This document shows positions 7,022 through 15,033 of a DNA stretch of 28,053 bases, piece by piece (within the stretch, counting starts at the first letter, position 1; each line of letters begins with the position of its first letter). The translations under genes and the position numbers were made by a program. This stretch comes from CAYMST01 sp964393115. GTDB taxonomy: Bacteria; Bacteroidota; Bacteroidia; Cytophagales; Cyclobacteriaceae. The stretch lies in contig CAYMST010000024.1 of NCBI GenBank assembly GCA_964393115.1, positions 1 to 28,053 of the forward strand, in the 5' to 3' direction. Below the pieces are notes generated by a model, which saw only the letters and a list, made by a program, of their open reading frames with translations, did no database searches and was not told the DNA's origin.

Positions 7022-8474
7022 TCTACATTCATAAAGGCTTGTGGTTCATGTAATAAGATTTCTTTGGTCTGTGTTTTCGTTTATTTTTTCTGCTGGGTCT
7101 AATGATCTCTCTTGTCTTAAAGACAATGTTGTCGAAAGCCTTTAGCGCTTGCCGATAATCTGATTTGTCAAACATACCCACCAATATATTTCGGGTCATG
7201 GCTAAAGCATTCGTGCGGTTGATTTTTTGATCATGCTTTCGACTTTCGTCGGCTTTGTATTCTGCTTTTACTTTCTCTTCTATAGGGTGAGCATAAGCAG
7301 CTGTCAACGACATGAGAAATACCTTGGCAAAGAAGTCTTGCTTGACGGCTTTGGCGGTTTTACCACTGAATCTTTCCACTTCTACCCTGTTTTTAAGCAA
7401 CTTATAAGCTTCTTCTTCATGCCAACGCTTATGATACAACTCTCCAAACTCTTGGATAGGGTACTTTTTGATATCGGTTAAAGAGGTACATAATATTTCA
7501 ACCTCCCCGGTATCTAAGACCACCTTTATTAATCGACATGTCTGCTTTAAAGCAATGGGTTGAGGATAGTTTTCTAATTTCAACAACGCTTTGTTGTCTA
7601 ACTCAAACTCTACCAATATCTCTTGTTGATCACTTTCCCTAAAAGCGCGTACTTCTTTCCACCAACTTCCTTTCATGCACATACAGAAGTCTACTCCTTT
7701 AGCAAAGAGTTTGAAAAAAAGCAGTTTGCTTGGGTAACCTCTGTCAAAGAGTACCAAATCACCAGGTTTCATGCTAGGTAAATGACCTTCCAAGAGGGCC
7801 TTTTCTCCCGCTTTCTTCTTGGAACTATTCTGATAAGGACCAAGTTGAGCATCCAGACTTATCTGATTGAGTACATCGTAAAGCAGAGAACAGGTGGCCA
7901 TCGAATAAGAGCGATCTGCGTTTCTTTCGGTTCTTACCTGTACAAATTCTTCTTTTATAGTAGGGTGATTGGGTAATTGAAGCCAACTCCCGTCCACGGC
8001 CAACAGCCGGAAATCATGCCACTTATGATAAGGTGCACGCTGGTAGAAAAAATCCACACACACTTCATTGAGACGTTGAAAACCCCATTCATTCACCTTA
8101 TTGCGAGCCATACTGAAGGCTCCTTTGGTTACTTCTCGGATGGAATAATCTTCTGAATTGACTTTTTGATAAAACTCATCCAAACCACGCTGGATAGAAC
8201 TACGAGAACTCATGATAAGCAACAATAAATGCTTGAGAGTCAGAGTTGGTTGACGAGTAAATACCCCTTCTGAGCCGTCTTTGCAACGGCTGATAAAACT
8301 TGTTTGGTCAAACTCATCGTCAATATGTTTTGCTAATTCTACTCGATAATCTGCTGCTAATTTAGTTGCAGTACCCTCATATACCCCTAAAGATAAATCA
8401 GATCGACAAAAAGTAACGTTAAGTAAAAAACAAACACGAAAGTTATTTACCATCAGGTGTTTACAAGAAATAAC
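7022..8474 (-). mobile_element. IS4-family insertion sequence
   Basis: The element of about 1,453 bp lies between two TAGCTAA direct repeats inside the acyltransferase pseudogene, with a single transposase gene filling it. I could not see convincing terminal inverted repeats at these limits. The ends are therefore inferred from the direct repeats and from where the acyltransferase homology stops and resumes. They could be off by a few bases. Confidence 0.75.
7029..8453 (-). CDS. IS4-family DDE transposase
   Basis: The intact 474-residue frame begins at the only upstream ATG, about 20 bp inside the IS end; the next Met is residue 81. Catalytic candidates are D154 in LLAVDGSWLQLP, D237 in LVLFDRGYPSK and E347. 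The last lies in the family signature Y-(2)-R-(3)-E-(6)-K, read as Y340, R343, E347, K354 in YHKRWHEEEAYKLLK. This spacing is diagnostic of IS4-type transposases. The frame is uninterrupted, so the element may still be mobile. It is oriented opposite to the acyltransferase gene it disrupts. Confidence 0.92.
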   Translation of the reverse strand: MVNNFRVCFLLNVTFCRSDLSLGVYEGTATKLAADYRVELAKHIDDEFDQTSFISRCKDGSEGVFTRQPTLTLKHLLLLIMSSRSSIQRGLDEFYQKVNSEDYSIREVTKGAFSMARNKVNEWGFQRLNEVCVDFFYQRAPYHKWHDFRLLAVDGSWLQLPNHPTIKEEFVQVRTERNADRSYSMATCSLLYDVLNQISLDAQLGPYQNSSKKKAGEKALLEGHLPSMKPGDLVLFDRGYPSKLLFFKLFAKGVDFCMCMKGSWWKEVRAFRESDQQEILVEFELDNKALLKLENYPQPIALKQTCRLIKVVLDTGEVEILCTSLTDIKKYPIQEFGELYHKRWHEEEAYKLLKNRVEVERFSGKTAKAVKQDFFAKVFLMSLTAAYAHPIEEKVKAEYKADESRKHDQKINRTNALAMTRNILVGMFDKSDYRQALKAFDNIVFKTREIIRPSRKNKRKHRPKKSYYMNHKPL

Positions 8475-8481
8475 TAGCTAA
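8475..8481 (+). repeat. Candidate target-site duplication, right copy
   Basis: The TAGCTAA copy matches 7015-7021. Its last three bases form an in-frame TAA of the disrupted acyltransferase gene. Confidence 0.6.
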
Positions 8482-9424
8482 ACGGCATTGCTTCAGAGAC
8501 TATATTTCACTGAACATAACGCCTTCTTCATATATCAACACAATGATCTTTATCATTTCTTCCTCAACCTTTTCTTTGCTTCTCAGTGGGGATGGCAAGA
8601 AGGCACTTCATTTAACGGCCCTATATGGTCCGTTTCGCTGGAAGTGTTGCTCTACCTGATATTCTTCTTCTTCAGCCTCCTGCTTTACCGAGCTCAATGG
8701 CCTCTTTGTGCAGCAGTCCTATTGGGCGTAATAATGCGTGTCTTTTTAGGTGGTCAATTGGGTACTGCATTGTCTACATTCTTCATCGGTGGACTTACTT
8801 TTCAATTAGTCAAGTATTTTTCTCAACACAGTCGCACTGTACAAACACATGCATTTACGCTTCTACTTATACTCGTTATCATCTGGTTTCCAGTATTTAT
8901 TGAACTTAAAACAGCGGTATTTGAAGATACTTGGCTACATATTTCAGCTGACATTTTTATTATCGGCAATAAGGACTACGCTCCTACCATCTACTTCTAT
9001 ATCGCTCGTCTTTACCCCTATATTTTTCTGTTTCCGTTGACGATCATGCTCTTAGTTTTTCTAGAAATGAAGTTTTCAAAACTGAACTGGAGAAAAGCGG
9101 AGGTGTTCGGTAGCTTGACATATTCCACCTATTTACTTCACTTCCCACTTCAGCTTGTATTTGTGATGGTCACCGACGGGCTTGGCTACGGCCGTAGCAT
9201 CTACTTACCCTCTTGGACACTGGCAGTCTTCTTTCTTCTTTTAATCCCGCTATGCTTTCTTACCTTTAAATACGTGGAAGATCCATTGAAAAAAAGGATT
9301 CGGAAGTGGTTACTATGAAAAAAAGGTATCAGAGCCAGATCCAAAACTTCAAGATTTATAGTAAGTCAAGTTTTCAGAACCTGATTCGCATGAGTATATA
9401 ATTTTTAAACCCTAGTGCCAAGGT

Positions 9425-10267
9425 TTAGAATTGCATAAGCATATTATGAAGTCTTTGAAACAATCTGCTGGTAAAAAAGCCATCATTTAGCCATTTTATG
9501 AGCAATCTAGGCTTAATAGCTCTGCGCGTATACTTGTCGTAGTACCAATAATCCCAACGACTAAGCACCCCTCGTTTTCCGGGATTAATTGTTATACCAA
9601 GGTTTCGAAAATGTTTGACAGCCGGCTTCATCCATTTTCCTCTTAGTACGCCTGTAGCATAGTAGTCGATGATGTGTTGATGTTGGTTTAAAGTAAGAAA
9701 GTCTCCTTCGAATGTGACTGAGTAAAAGTTCTCTTCAAGACTTTTAGAGCGCTCATTTCCTTTTGTTTCGAAGTCCCACCCTGACTCCTCTTTGATTAGT
9801 AATTTTTGTAAAGTCTTCACATCCCAAATTGCGGTCTGCAGTGAGGTTCTGTACGCTTCATCTGGCCCCAACTGTATCGCTTCTGAATTTGTGTTGTCAT
9901 AAGCTTGGGGTTTTGGCCATGGAAATAATCTCAAATAGCCCGCTTGATGCTCCTCGAAAAAAGAAAGAAGGTTTGTCAGGCGCTCCATATCTGTAGGCCC
10001 CTTTAATAGATAGTCTTCCTGCAAGTAAATGATATAGGGTGTATTCACTTTTTCCAGCACCGTAAGCAGCATTTCGCTCCATCCCACACGTCTGCCAATT
10101 CTGATATTTCCAATCGAGGGATGCTTGAATTCCTTTTCCTCAGAAATTAAAAACGTCTCAAATGGACAGTTTGGCCAAAAGCAGTGCCAACACTTCCCAA
10201 AATATGGCCATATATCCGAGTAGGAATCGCAGGACATAACGACTATGGTGTAATCTGAAAATTTCAT
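9425..10267 (-). CDS. Putative glycosyltransferase, paralogue B
   Basis: The 280-residue product is of the same unnamed family as 2351-3193 and in the same orientation. YTIVVMSCD, CPFETFLISEEKEF, GWSEMLLTVLEKV and YIIYLQEDYLL are shared, and GWDFETKGNERS, DYYATGVLRGKWM and NPGKRGVLSRWDYWYY are identical or nearly so. QEDY may be the acidic binding loop of a GT-A fold (inference). The C-terminal 40 residues differ most between paralogues, which could reflect different acceptors or relaxed constraint. There is no frameshift, so this copy looks intact. It is a single gene here, ending convergently with the acyltransferase remnant and followed upstream by a 192-bp spacer with nothing recognisable. 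Confidence 0.6.
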   Translation of the reverse strand: MKFSDYTIVVMSCDSYSDIWPYFGKCWHCFWPNCPFETFLISEEKEFKHPSIGNIRIGRRVGWSEMLLTVLEKVNTPYIIYLQEDYLLKGPTDMERLTNLLSFFEEHQAGYLRLFPWPKPQAYDNTNSEAIQLGPDEAYRTSLQTAIWDVKTLQKLLIKEESGWDFETKGNERSKSLEENFYSVTFEGDFLTLNQHQHIIDYYATGVLRGKWMKPAVKHFRNLGITINPGKRGVLSRWDYWYYDKYTRRAIKPRLLIKWLNDGFFTSRLFQRLHNMLMQF

Positions 10268-10459
10268 GCAAGTTTATCGCAGCAAATATTGATTATTTCT
10301 TCATTATTTAAATTATCCAAAAGCCAAAAATGAACCCAAATTCGTTCAAAGAGTTCCTTACAGAGAGAAGACAATTATGACCGCATCGAGATGAGATCGA
10401 ATGATAAAAAAACAAATGAGCCATAAAAACAATATGTCAATATATTTCTTCATATATCA

Positions 10460-11374
10460 CTACAAAGGATGCCATTCAATATCAACGCTATAAGTATGAT
10501 CATCTCTGAGTAAGGCCATCATTCGGCCAACATTACTGGAGAATGTTCCAATAAAATAGTCCGCTTTTCTCATGATTTCTGATTCAACAAGAAAGTCAAG
10601 GGTGGCGTTTCTTCTTGCGTCAGCCGTCATAGCGTTAAATTTGGCTTCGACGTGACCTCTATTATCAGGTTTTGCTAAGGTGAAAATATTAAAATTAGGA
10701 TATTCAGACTTAGCCTCCTCAATCACTCCATAGTCGTCTGTGGCGATAAAACAGTTTGAAACATCAGGTGCCACCTGACAGGCCCTATCGAAGTAAGCTA
10801 TCAATTCAGATTTTTCATTTTCTTTGAGCGGACCGGACACTTTATCACCTCGTCTTACATGAAGACAAACATAGGAATCTGGAAGTTTCAATTTTGTAAT
10901 GACTCCGTCTATATATTTTTTGGTAGAATCATTAAAACGGAAAATGTTTCTCACGATCTTCTGTTTGGCTTGAAAGATATTGAAGTCAGTAATATCAAAA
11001 TCAGGAATAGTAAAGTTAAGGTGACAGAAAAAATCACTTTGTAATATCAAAAAAACATCCGAGGTAACTAAGGGGCGATTAATCAATTTTTTAGTGAAAT
11101 AGATGGTTTTTCTGATCACCCCATTTAGCCTCCAGTTTAATCGACCGTATTCCTTCGGAAATATCGTGTAAGAGACTTCCCTTTCATGTTCATTGCAAAA
11201 TGGAACGAAGTAGTCGTCCCACCCTAAGTTAAAAGAAGAAATCCATTTTTTAGAATAAATTTTAAACTCGAACCCATGAGATAAAGCATATAAATATGCG
11301 AGGCACAAATAGTTTACTTCACTGTAAAACCCTCTATCTGTTAGGGGGTGTATGAATACATTTTTTTTAGCCAT
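10460..11374 (-). CDS. GT23/NodZ-like fucosyltransferase-family protein
   Basis: The 304-residue product shows the three conserved blocks of alpha-1,6-fucosyltransferase-type enzymes (FUT8, NodZ). They are CLHVRRGDKV (residues 170-179, the HxRRxDK loop that binds GDP-fucose), FIATDD (209-214), and ADYFIGTFSSNVGRMM (271-286). FLVESEIMRKADYFIGT is the typical lead-in to the last block. The likely reaction is transfer of fucose, or a related GDP-6-deoxyhexose, to a surface glycan. A GDP-perosamine-type pathway in the next operon would use the same kind of GDP-sugar, but donor identity is inference. The gene is divergent from the export operon starting at 11615, with a 240-bp shared upstream region. 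Confidence 0.72.
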   Translation of the reverse strand: MAKKNVFIHPLTDRGFYSEVNYLCLAYLYALSHGFEFKIYSKKWISSFNLGWDDYFVPFCNEHEREVSYTIFPKEYGRLNWRLNGVIRKTIYFTKKLINRPLVTSDVFLILQSDFFCHLNFTIPDFDITDFNIFQAKQKIVRNIFRFNDSTKKYIDGVITKLKLPDSYVCLHVRRGDKVSGPLKENEKSELIAYFDRACQVAPDVSNCFIATDDYGVIEEAKSEYPNFNIFTLAKPDNRGHVEAKFNAMTADARRNATLDFLVESEIMRKADYFIGTFSSNVGRMMALLRDDHTYSVDIEWHPL

Positions 11375-11549
11375 TGAATACCATTAGAACAATACAGTTT
11401 TCAAATATAAATTTTCGTTTCACAATTACCTCAAGATATTCACGGACAACCTCTATGATCTGCTATACCCATAACGGCGACTATGAGAACTAGAAAAACT
11501 TGCTCTTAAAAACCTAAAAAAAAACAAGTCGAACTAATGCGATTTCTGA

Positions 11550-11557
11550 TATATTTG
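11550..11557 (+). promoter_or_regulatory. Bacteroidota -7 promoter element candidate for the glycan-export operon
   Basis: TATATTTG fits the TAnnTTTG consensus of the Bacteroidota housekeeping sigma factor and lies 57 bp before the permease ATG at 11615. I see no clear TTG at the -33 position, so support is moderate. Confidence 0.45.
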
Positions 11558-11614
11558 GATTCAAATAATTATTCTCAAACTAAGAAATAATTTGACCCAA
11601 ACTAAATTGCCAGC

Positions 11615-12481
11615 ATGAAACTTCCTTTTTTGTCTGAACCTAACGACAAAATAACCCGTGAAATAGTAATAGAATCGGAAAACAAAAAATTACTTTTAGA
11701 TCTTCGGGAATTAATTCATTACTCAGACCTCTTCTGGATTTTAGCATACAGAGATTTTAGGATAAGATATGCGCAAACATTTTTAGGTTTCTTTTGGGCA
11801 TTCATACAGCCAGTTCTTACGCTCGGGATATTCATTGTAGTCTTTCAAAAAGCCGCCAAAGTAGATACTGGAGAAATACCTTACCCCCTATTTGCAGTTT
11901 GTGGTCAAAGTGTTTGGACATATTTTTCTTTTGTCCTTAACCAAAGTGGAAATTCGATCATAAGTGCACAAGCTATGGTTAAGAAAGTTTTTTTTCCAAG
12001 GCTCATAATTCCTTTGAGTAAAGCTATTGTTGGATTTATAGACTTTTCAATAACATTCATATTAATAATTTCTCTGTTGATTTATTATCAATACCTTCCA
12101 AGCCCTACAATAATCTTTTTCCCTGTATTTTTAATCTTCTCGATATTTTCTTCTTTGGCGGTAGGAATTTGGTTTAGTGCAATTTCAATAAGGTTTAGGG
12201 ATTTTCAACACGTCATCCCTTTTATGGTTCAATTCGGATTATACGTTACACCAATAGGCTACCCTTCAGAATTGGTAACCGAAAACTTACCCGAATGGTT
12301 GTCTTTTGTCTATTTCCTAAATCCTGTAGCGGGAGCAATTGAAGGGTTTAGGTGGTCTATTTTAGGCGGAGAAATCTTATGGAACAGAATAGCTATTTCA
12401 TTTATAGTTTCAATAGTACTTTTTATAAGTTCATTATTTTATTTCAAAAGAGTTGAAAAAATAATGGCTGATATAATATGA
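11615..12481 (+). CDS. wzm: ABC-2 type polysaccharide export permease (Wzm-like)
   Basis: The inner-membrane permease of 288 residues would pair with the ATPase encoded next. After a soluble N-terminus with LLLDLRELIHYSDLFWILAYRDFRIRY cut by the first helix, it has about six hydrophobic segments. The ABC2_membrane motifs are GFFWAFIQPVLTLGIF near residues 58-73 and LNPVAGAIEGFRWSILG near 236-252. Length and layout match Wzm/TagG/RfbA permeases that export undecaprenyl-linked O-antigen or teichoic chains. Its stop overlaps the start of the ATPase gene by 4 bp (ATGA), the usual translational coupling of this pair. It is the first gene of the 11615-18178 operon. Confidence 0.9.
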   Translation: MKLPFLSEPNDKITREIVIESENKKLLLDLRELIHYSDLFWILAYRDFRIRYAQTFLGFFWAFIQPVLTLGIFIVVFQKAAKVDTGEIPYPLFAVCGQSVWTYFSFVLNQSGNSIISAQAMVKKVFFPRLIIPLSKAIVGFIDFSITFILIISLLIYYQYLPSPTIIFFPVFLIFSIFSSLAVGIWFSAISIRFRDFQHVIPFMVQFGLYVTPIGYPSELVTENLPEWLSFVYFLNPVAGAIEGFRWSILGGEILWNRIAISFIVSIVLFISSLFYFKRVEKIMADII

Positions 12482-13731
12482 GCGATATAATCATTAAAGC
12501 TGAGAACGTAGCCAAGCGTTATCAACTTAACTCAACCAAAGCACAAGGTTTAAGAGAGTATTTGACAACCTTAAATTTCAAAAAGCGAGATCAAACTAGT
12601 CGAGAAAATGATAGTTTTTGGGCTTTGAGAGATATAAACTTCGAAATTAAAAGAGGTGAAGCTGTTGGCATTATTGGACGTAACGGTGCAGGAAAATCTA
12701 CCTTATTAAAGGTTCTTTCTCGAATTACAGCGCCCACAGTGGGTAGAATAACACTCAAAGGACGAGTTTCCTCATTATTAGAAGTAGGTACAGGCTTTCA
12801 TCCAGAATTAACCGGTAAGGAGAACATTTATCTAAACGGAACAATACTAGGGATGAAAAGAAGAGAAATCAAGGAAAAATATGATGAGATCATTGATTTT
12901 TCGGGAGTCGAACAATTTTTAGATACACCTGTGAAACATTACTCCTCAGGAATGTACGTGAGATTGGCTTTTGCCGTAGCTGCTCACTTAGACCCTGACA
13001 TCTTGATAATAGATGAAGTATTAGCCGTTGGTGATAGTGAATTCCAAAAGAAATGCCTTGGAAAAATGAACGAGGTAACTGGTGCTGGTAGAACGGTTCT
13101 TTTTGTCAGTCACAATATGGCGGCTGTCTCTAAACTATGCTCTAAAGCAATATTTTTAAATAAAGGACAAATTATTTTTAATGGTGGAGTTGCTGCGGGA
13201 CTTATTGAGTATGAAAAAAGTCAAGCTAGTTCAAGTACTTTTGTTTTAGGCACAAACAAAGAGGCCTTAGAACGAAGCAAATCAAGTGGTTTTGAATTGA
13301 TTAATGCCAAAATCACCAATGCTGAAAGTGGTAAGAAAGTTATTCATTGTGGCGACGACCTAATTCTTAGTTTTAGTTATAAGGTAAGCAAGCCATTTAT
13401 AGCTCCTGCTTTTGTAGTTTCATTTAAAGACCTATTAGGAGTAGAAATTTTCAGGTTAAGCACCCAACCAATAAGTGGATTTGAAATTAAAAGCTTGGGA
13501 ACAGAAGGTGTCGTTAGTTTATTGATTGAAAAATTACCTTTGGTAGCAGGTGTCTACTCAATTGATTTTGGTTTTGTGAGGGAAAGTATGGAATGGATAC
13601 TTTCAACAAAAAATCTCTTTAAACTAGATGTATTGGCCAAAGACGTTTATCAAAGTGGACTTTCATTAGATCGATCAAGAGGAATAATATGGGTAAATCA
13701 CAAATGGTCTCAAGAAATACTTCAAGGGTAG
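12478..13731 (+). CDS. wzt: ABC polysaccharide export ATPase with C-terminal domain (Wzt-like)
   Basis: The 417-residue product has its nucleotide-binding domain in residues 1 to about 235. Walker A is GRNGAGKST (67-75), the signature is YSSGMYVRLAF (155-165), Walker B is ILIIDE (175-180) and the switch is SHN (211-213). GTGFHPELTGKENIYLNG is typical of TagH/Wzt proteins. Residues about 240-417 form an extra beta-rich domain (Wzt_C-like). In characterised Wzt proteins that domain reads the terminal modification of the finished glycan chain before export. This makes it likely that a chain-end cap, perhaps added by the sulfotransferase or methyltransferase of this operon, controls export; that link is inference. 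The 3' end overlaps the sulfotransferase gene. Confidence 0.92.
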   Translation: MSDIIIKAENVAKRYQLNSTKAQGLREYLTTLNFKKRDQTSRENDSFWALRDINFEIKRGEAVGIIGRNGAGKSTLLKVLSRITAPTVGRITLKGRVSSLLEVGTGFHPELTGKENIYLNGTILGMKRREIKEKYDEIIDFSGVEQFLDTPVKHYSSGMYVRLAFAVAAHLDPDILIIDEVLAVGDSEFQKKCLGKMNEVTGAGRTVLFVSHNMAAVSKLCSKAIFLNKGQIIFNGGVAAGLIEYEKSQASSSTFVLGTNKEALERSKSSGFELINAKITNAESGKKVIHCGDDLILSFSYKVSKPFIAPAFVVSFKDLLGVEIFRLSTQPISGFEIKSLGTEGVVSLLIEKLPLVAGVYSIDFGFVRESMEWILSTKNLFKLDVLAKDVYQSGLSLDRSRGIIWVNHKWSQEILQG

Positions 13732-14645
13732 ACTCTTCAAAATTAATTTTTTTGATATCGCAGCCTAGATCTGGCTCTTCTCTTCTTCAACAGCTTCTAC
13801 TCCAGCATAGTAAAATAACCTCAGCTACTGAAACTTGGATGATGCTGCCTTTAATTTCTTGTTACAAGGATTTAGAACAACGAGATTCTTACGATCACAA
13901 GTCGGCAATAATTAATTTAAATTTCTTTTTGTCTAGACATGAACTGGAAAGTGACTACAAAGAGCAAATCAAAAAATTGGCCATTTCCATTTATAACTCG
14001 GTATCAGGTGACAAATACTTTTTAGACAAAACACCTAGATATTTTCATATTTGCGATGAACTACACAACCTCTTTCCTGAAGCTAAATTTATTTATCTAG
14101 TTAGAAACCCTCTATCAGTTTTTACTTCGATATTAAGTTATAACTTCAACGGCAACACAAGGTCACTGTTAAAGACTCGTGACAGATATTTTGACCTTTA
14201 TTTGGCACCCCAAGCGTTACTTAAACAATTCAAGAAAAAAAACAAGAACAACTCTTTTTTCATCAAATACGAGGACATAATCTGCAACGCTCCTTCTGAA
14301 ATCAAGAACATCTTAGCGTTTTTAGGCTTAGGGGACGAAGAAATAACAGAGTATTCTATAGAAGGTGACTTTAAAACAACTGTTTTTATTGACACTAAAA
14401 GTGTTCGAAGGCACAACAAACCTGTTGATCATTACTTAAATGCCTGGAAAAAAAATCTACACTACCACCACCAAAAAAGGGCCGCAAGGCATTATATTCA
14501 GGCATTAGATAATCATTACTTCGAAGCATTTGGGTACAACAAAGAAAAAATTCTGGATGAAGTCCAATCTCATAAAACTAAACTCTCAATTCGGTGGGAA
14601 TTGAGTAATATAAAACAGAAAATAATATGCTTGAAAAAATCGTAG
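13689..14645 (+). CDS. PAPS-dependent sulfotransferase family protein
   Basis: The product has 318 residues from the ATG at 13689, which overlaps the ATPase gene by 43 bp; an alternative ATG at 13704 would shorten the overlap. FLISQPRSGSSLLQQLLLQ (21-39) is the 5'-phosphosulfate-binding loop of sulfotransferases (Sulfotransfer_1/3). DKTPRYFH (113-120) and IYLVRNPLSVFTS (135-147) form the conserved central and 3'-phosphate-binding region. The expected reaction is transfer of sulfate from PAPS to a hydroxyl or amino group of the exported glycan or its precursor. No membrane segment is seen, so it acts in the cytoplasm before export. No PAPS synthesis genes are in the window. It overlaps the next gene by 19 bp. 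Confidence 0.85.
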   Translation: MGKSQMVSRNTSRVDSSKLIFLISQPRSGSSLLQQLLLQHSKITSATETWMMLPLISCYKDLEQRDSYDHKSAIINLNFFLSRHELESDYKEQIKKLAISIYNSVSGDKYFLDKTPRYFHICDELHNLFPEAKFIYLVRNPLSVFTSILSYNFNGNTRSLLKTRDRYFDLYLAPQALLKQFKKKNKNNSFFIKYEDIICNAPSEIKNILAFLGLGDEEITEYSIEGDFKTTVFIDTKSVRRHNKPVDHYLNAWKKNLHYHHQKRAARHYIQALDNHYFEAFGYNKEKILDEVQSHKTKLSIRWELSNIKQKIICLKKS

Positions 14646-15028
14646 AACCAAAAAGTCTAAAACTTTTGGCCATCATTATACGACGTGACTATCAAAAGGA
14701 GGGAATTGAATTTTTTACGCCCGGTCATTTTTCTCAACAACTTGGGTATATGAATAGGCCTATGGGATATAAAATAAAGCCGCATATCCACAACAAAGTA
14801 GATAGAAAGGTAGAATTAACACAGGAGGTTTTATTTATTAAAAAGGGAAAGGTAAGAGTGGATTTTTACTCTGAAACGAAGGATTTTATACAATCAGAGA
14901 CCCTAGTTTCAGGTGATTTAATACTATTAGCAAGTGGTGGCCATGGGTTTGAAATGATTGAGCAAACAGAAATGATCGAAGTCAAACAGGGACCTTATTC
15001 GGGAGATGAAGATAAAACACATTTTTAA
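14627..15028 (+). CDS. Small cupin-fold protein of a sugar-modification operon
   Basis: The single-domain protein has 133 residues. KPHIHNKVDRKVELTQEVLFI with GKVRVDFY (about residues 46-80) is the first cupin motif (HxH followed by a conserved E). VSGDLILLASGGHGFEMIE (94-112) supplies the second motif with its G-D and H. The likely metal ligands are the two His of PHIH, the Glu of TQEV and the late His. Similar small cupins are common next to nucleotide-sugar aminotransferases and may act as sugar isomerases/epimerases or binding proteins. I cannot tell which. It overlaps the sulfotransferase gene and ends 5 bp before the aminotransferase gene. Confidence 0.65.
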   Translation: MLEKIVEPKSLKLLAIIIRRDYQKEGIEFFTPGHFSQQLGYMNRPMGYKIKPHIHNKVDRKVELTQEVLFIKKGKVRVDFYSETKDFIQSETLVSGDLILLASGGHGFEMIEQTEMIEVKQGPYSGDEDKTHF

Positions 15029-15033
15029 TCATA

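Larger units (their letters stand above)
6665..9318 (+). pseudogene. Acyltransferase family 3 (OafA-like), broken by stops and an IS4-family insertion
   Basis: The 5' part starts at the ATG at 6665 and reads YYYSLDILRTLASF, then LAVELFFTLSGFIFF and LRFSRLYPLHFITL, classic N-terminal Acyl_transf_3 motifs. After the IS the same gene resumes around 8482 with DLYHFFLNLFF, then SFNGPIWSVSLEVLLY and several membrane helices to the stop at 9316-9318. Joined, the parts give about 395 codons, the usual length, with the frame preserved across the insertion. There are three in-frame stops: TGA at codon 57, TAA at codon 75, and TAA at codon 119 inside the duplicated target site. No frameshifts were seen. 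The 3' fragment is still an open frame of 276 codons from a TTG, but it lacks the catalytic N-terminal half and is unlikely to work. Confidence 0.9.

Noticed and set aside
7022..8474. Terminal inverted repeats for the IS4-family element
   Set aside because: The ends set by the TAGCTAA repeats show no convincing inverted match by eye, so no inverted repeats are annotated.
8488..9318. A free-standing membrane acyltransferase of 276 residues
   Set aside because: It is the 3' part of the gene broken by the IS4-family element. The N-terminal motifs lie at 6665-7014 in the same frame.
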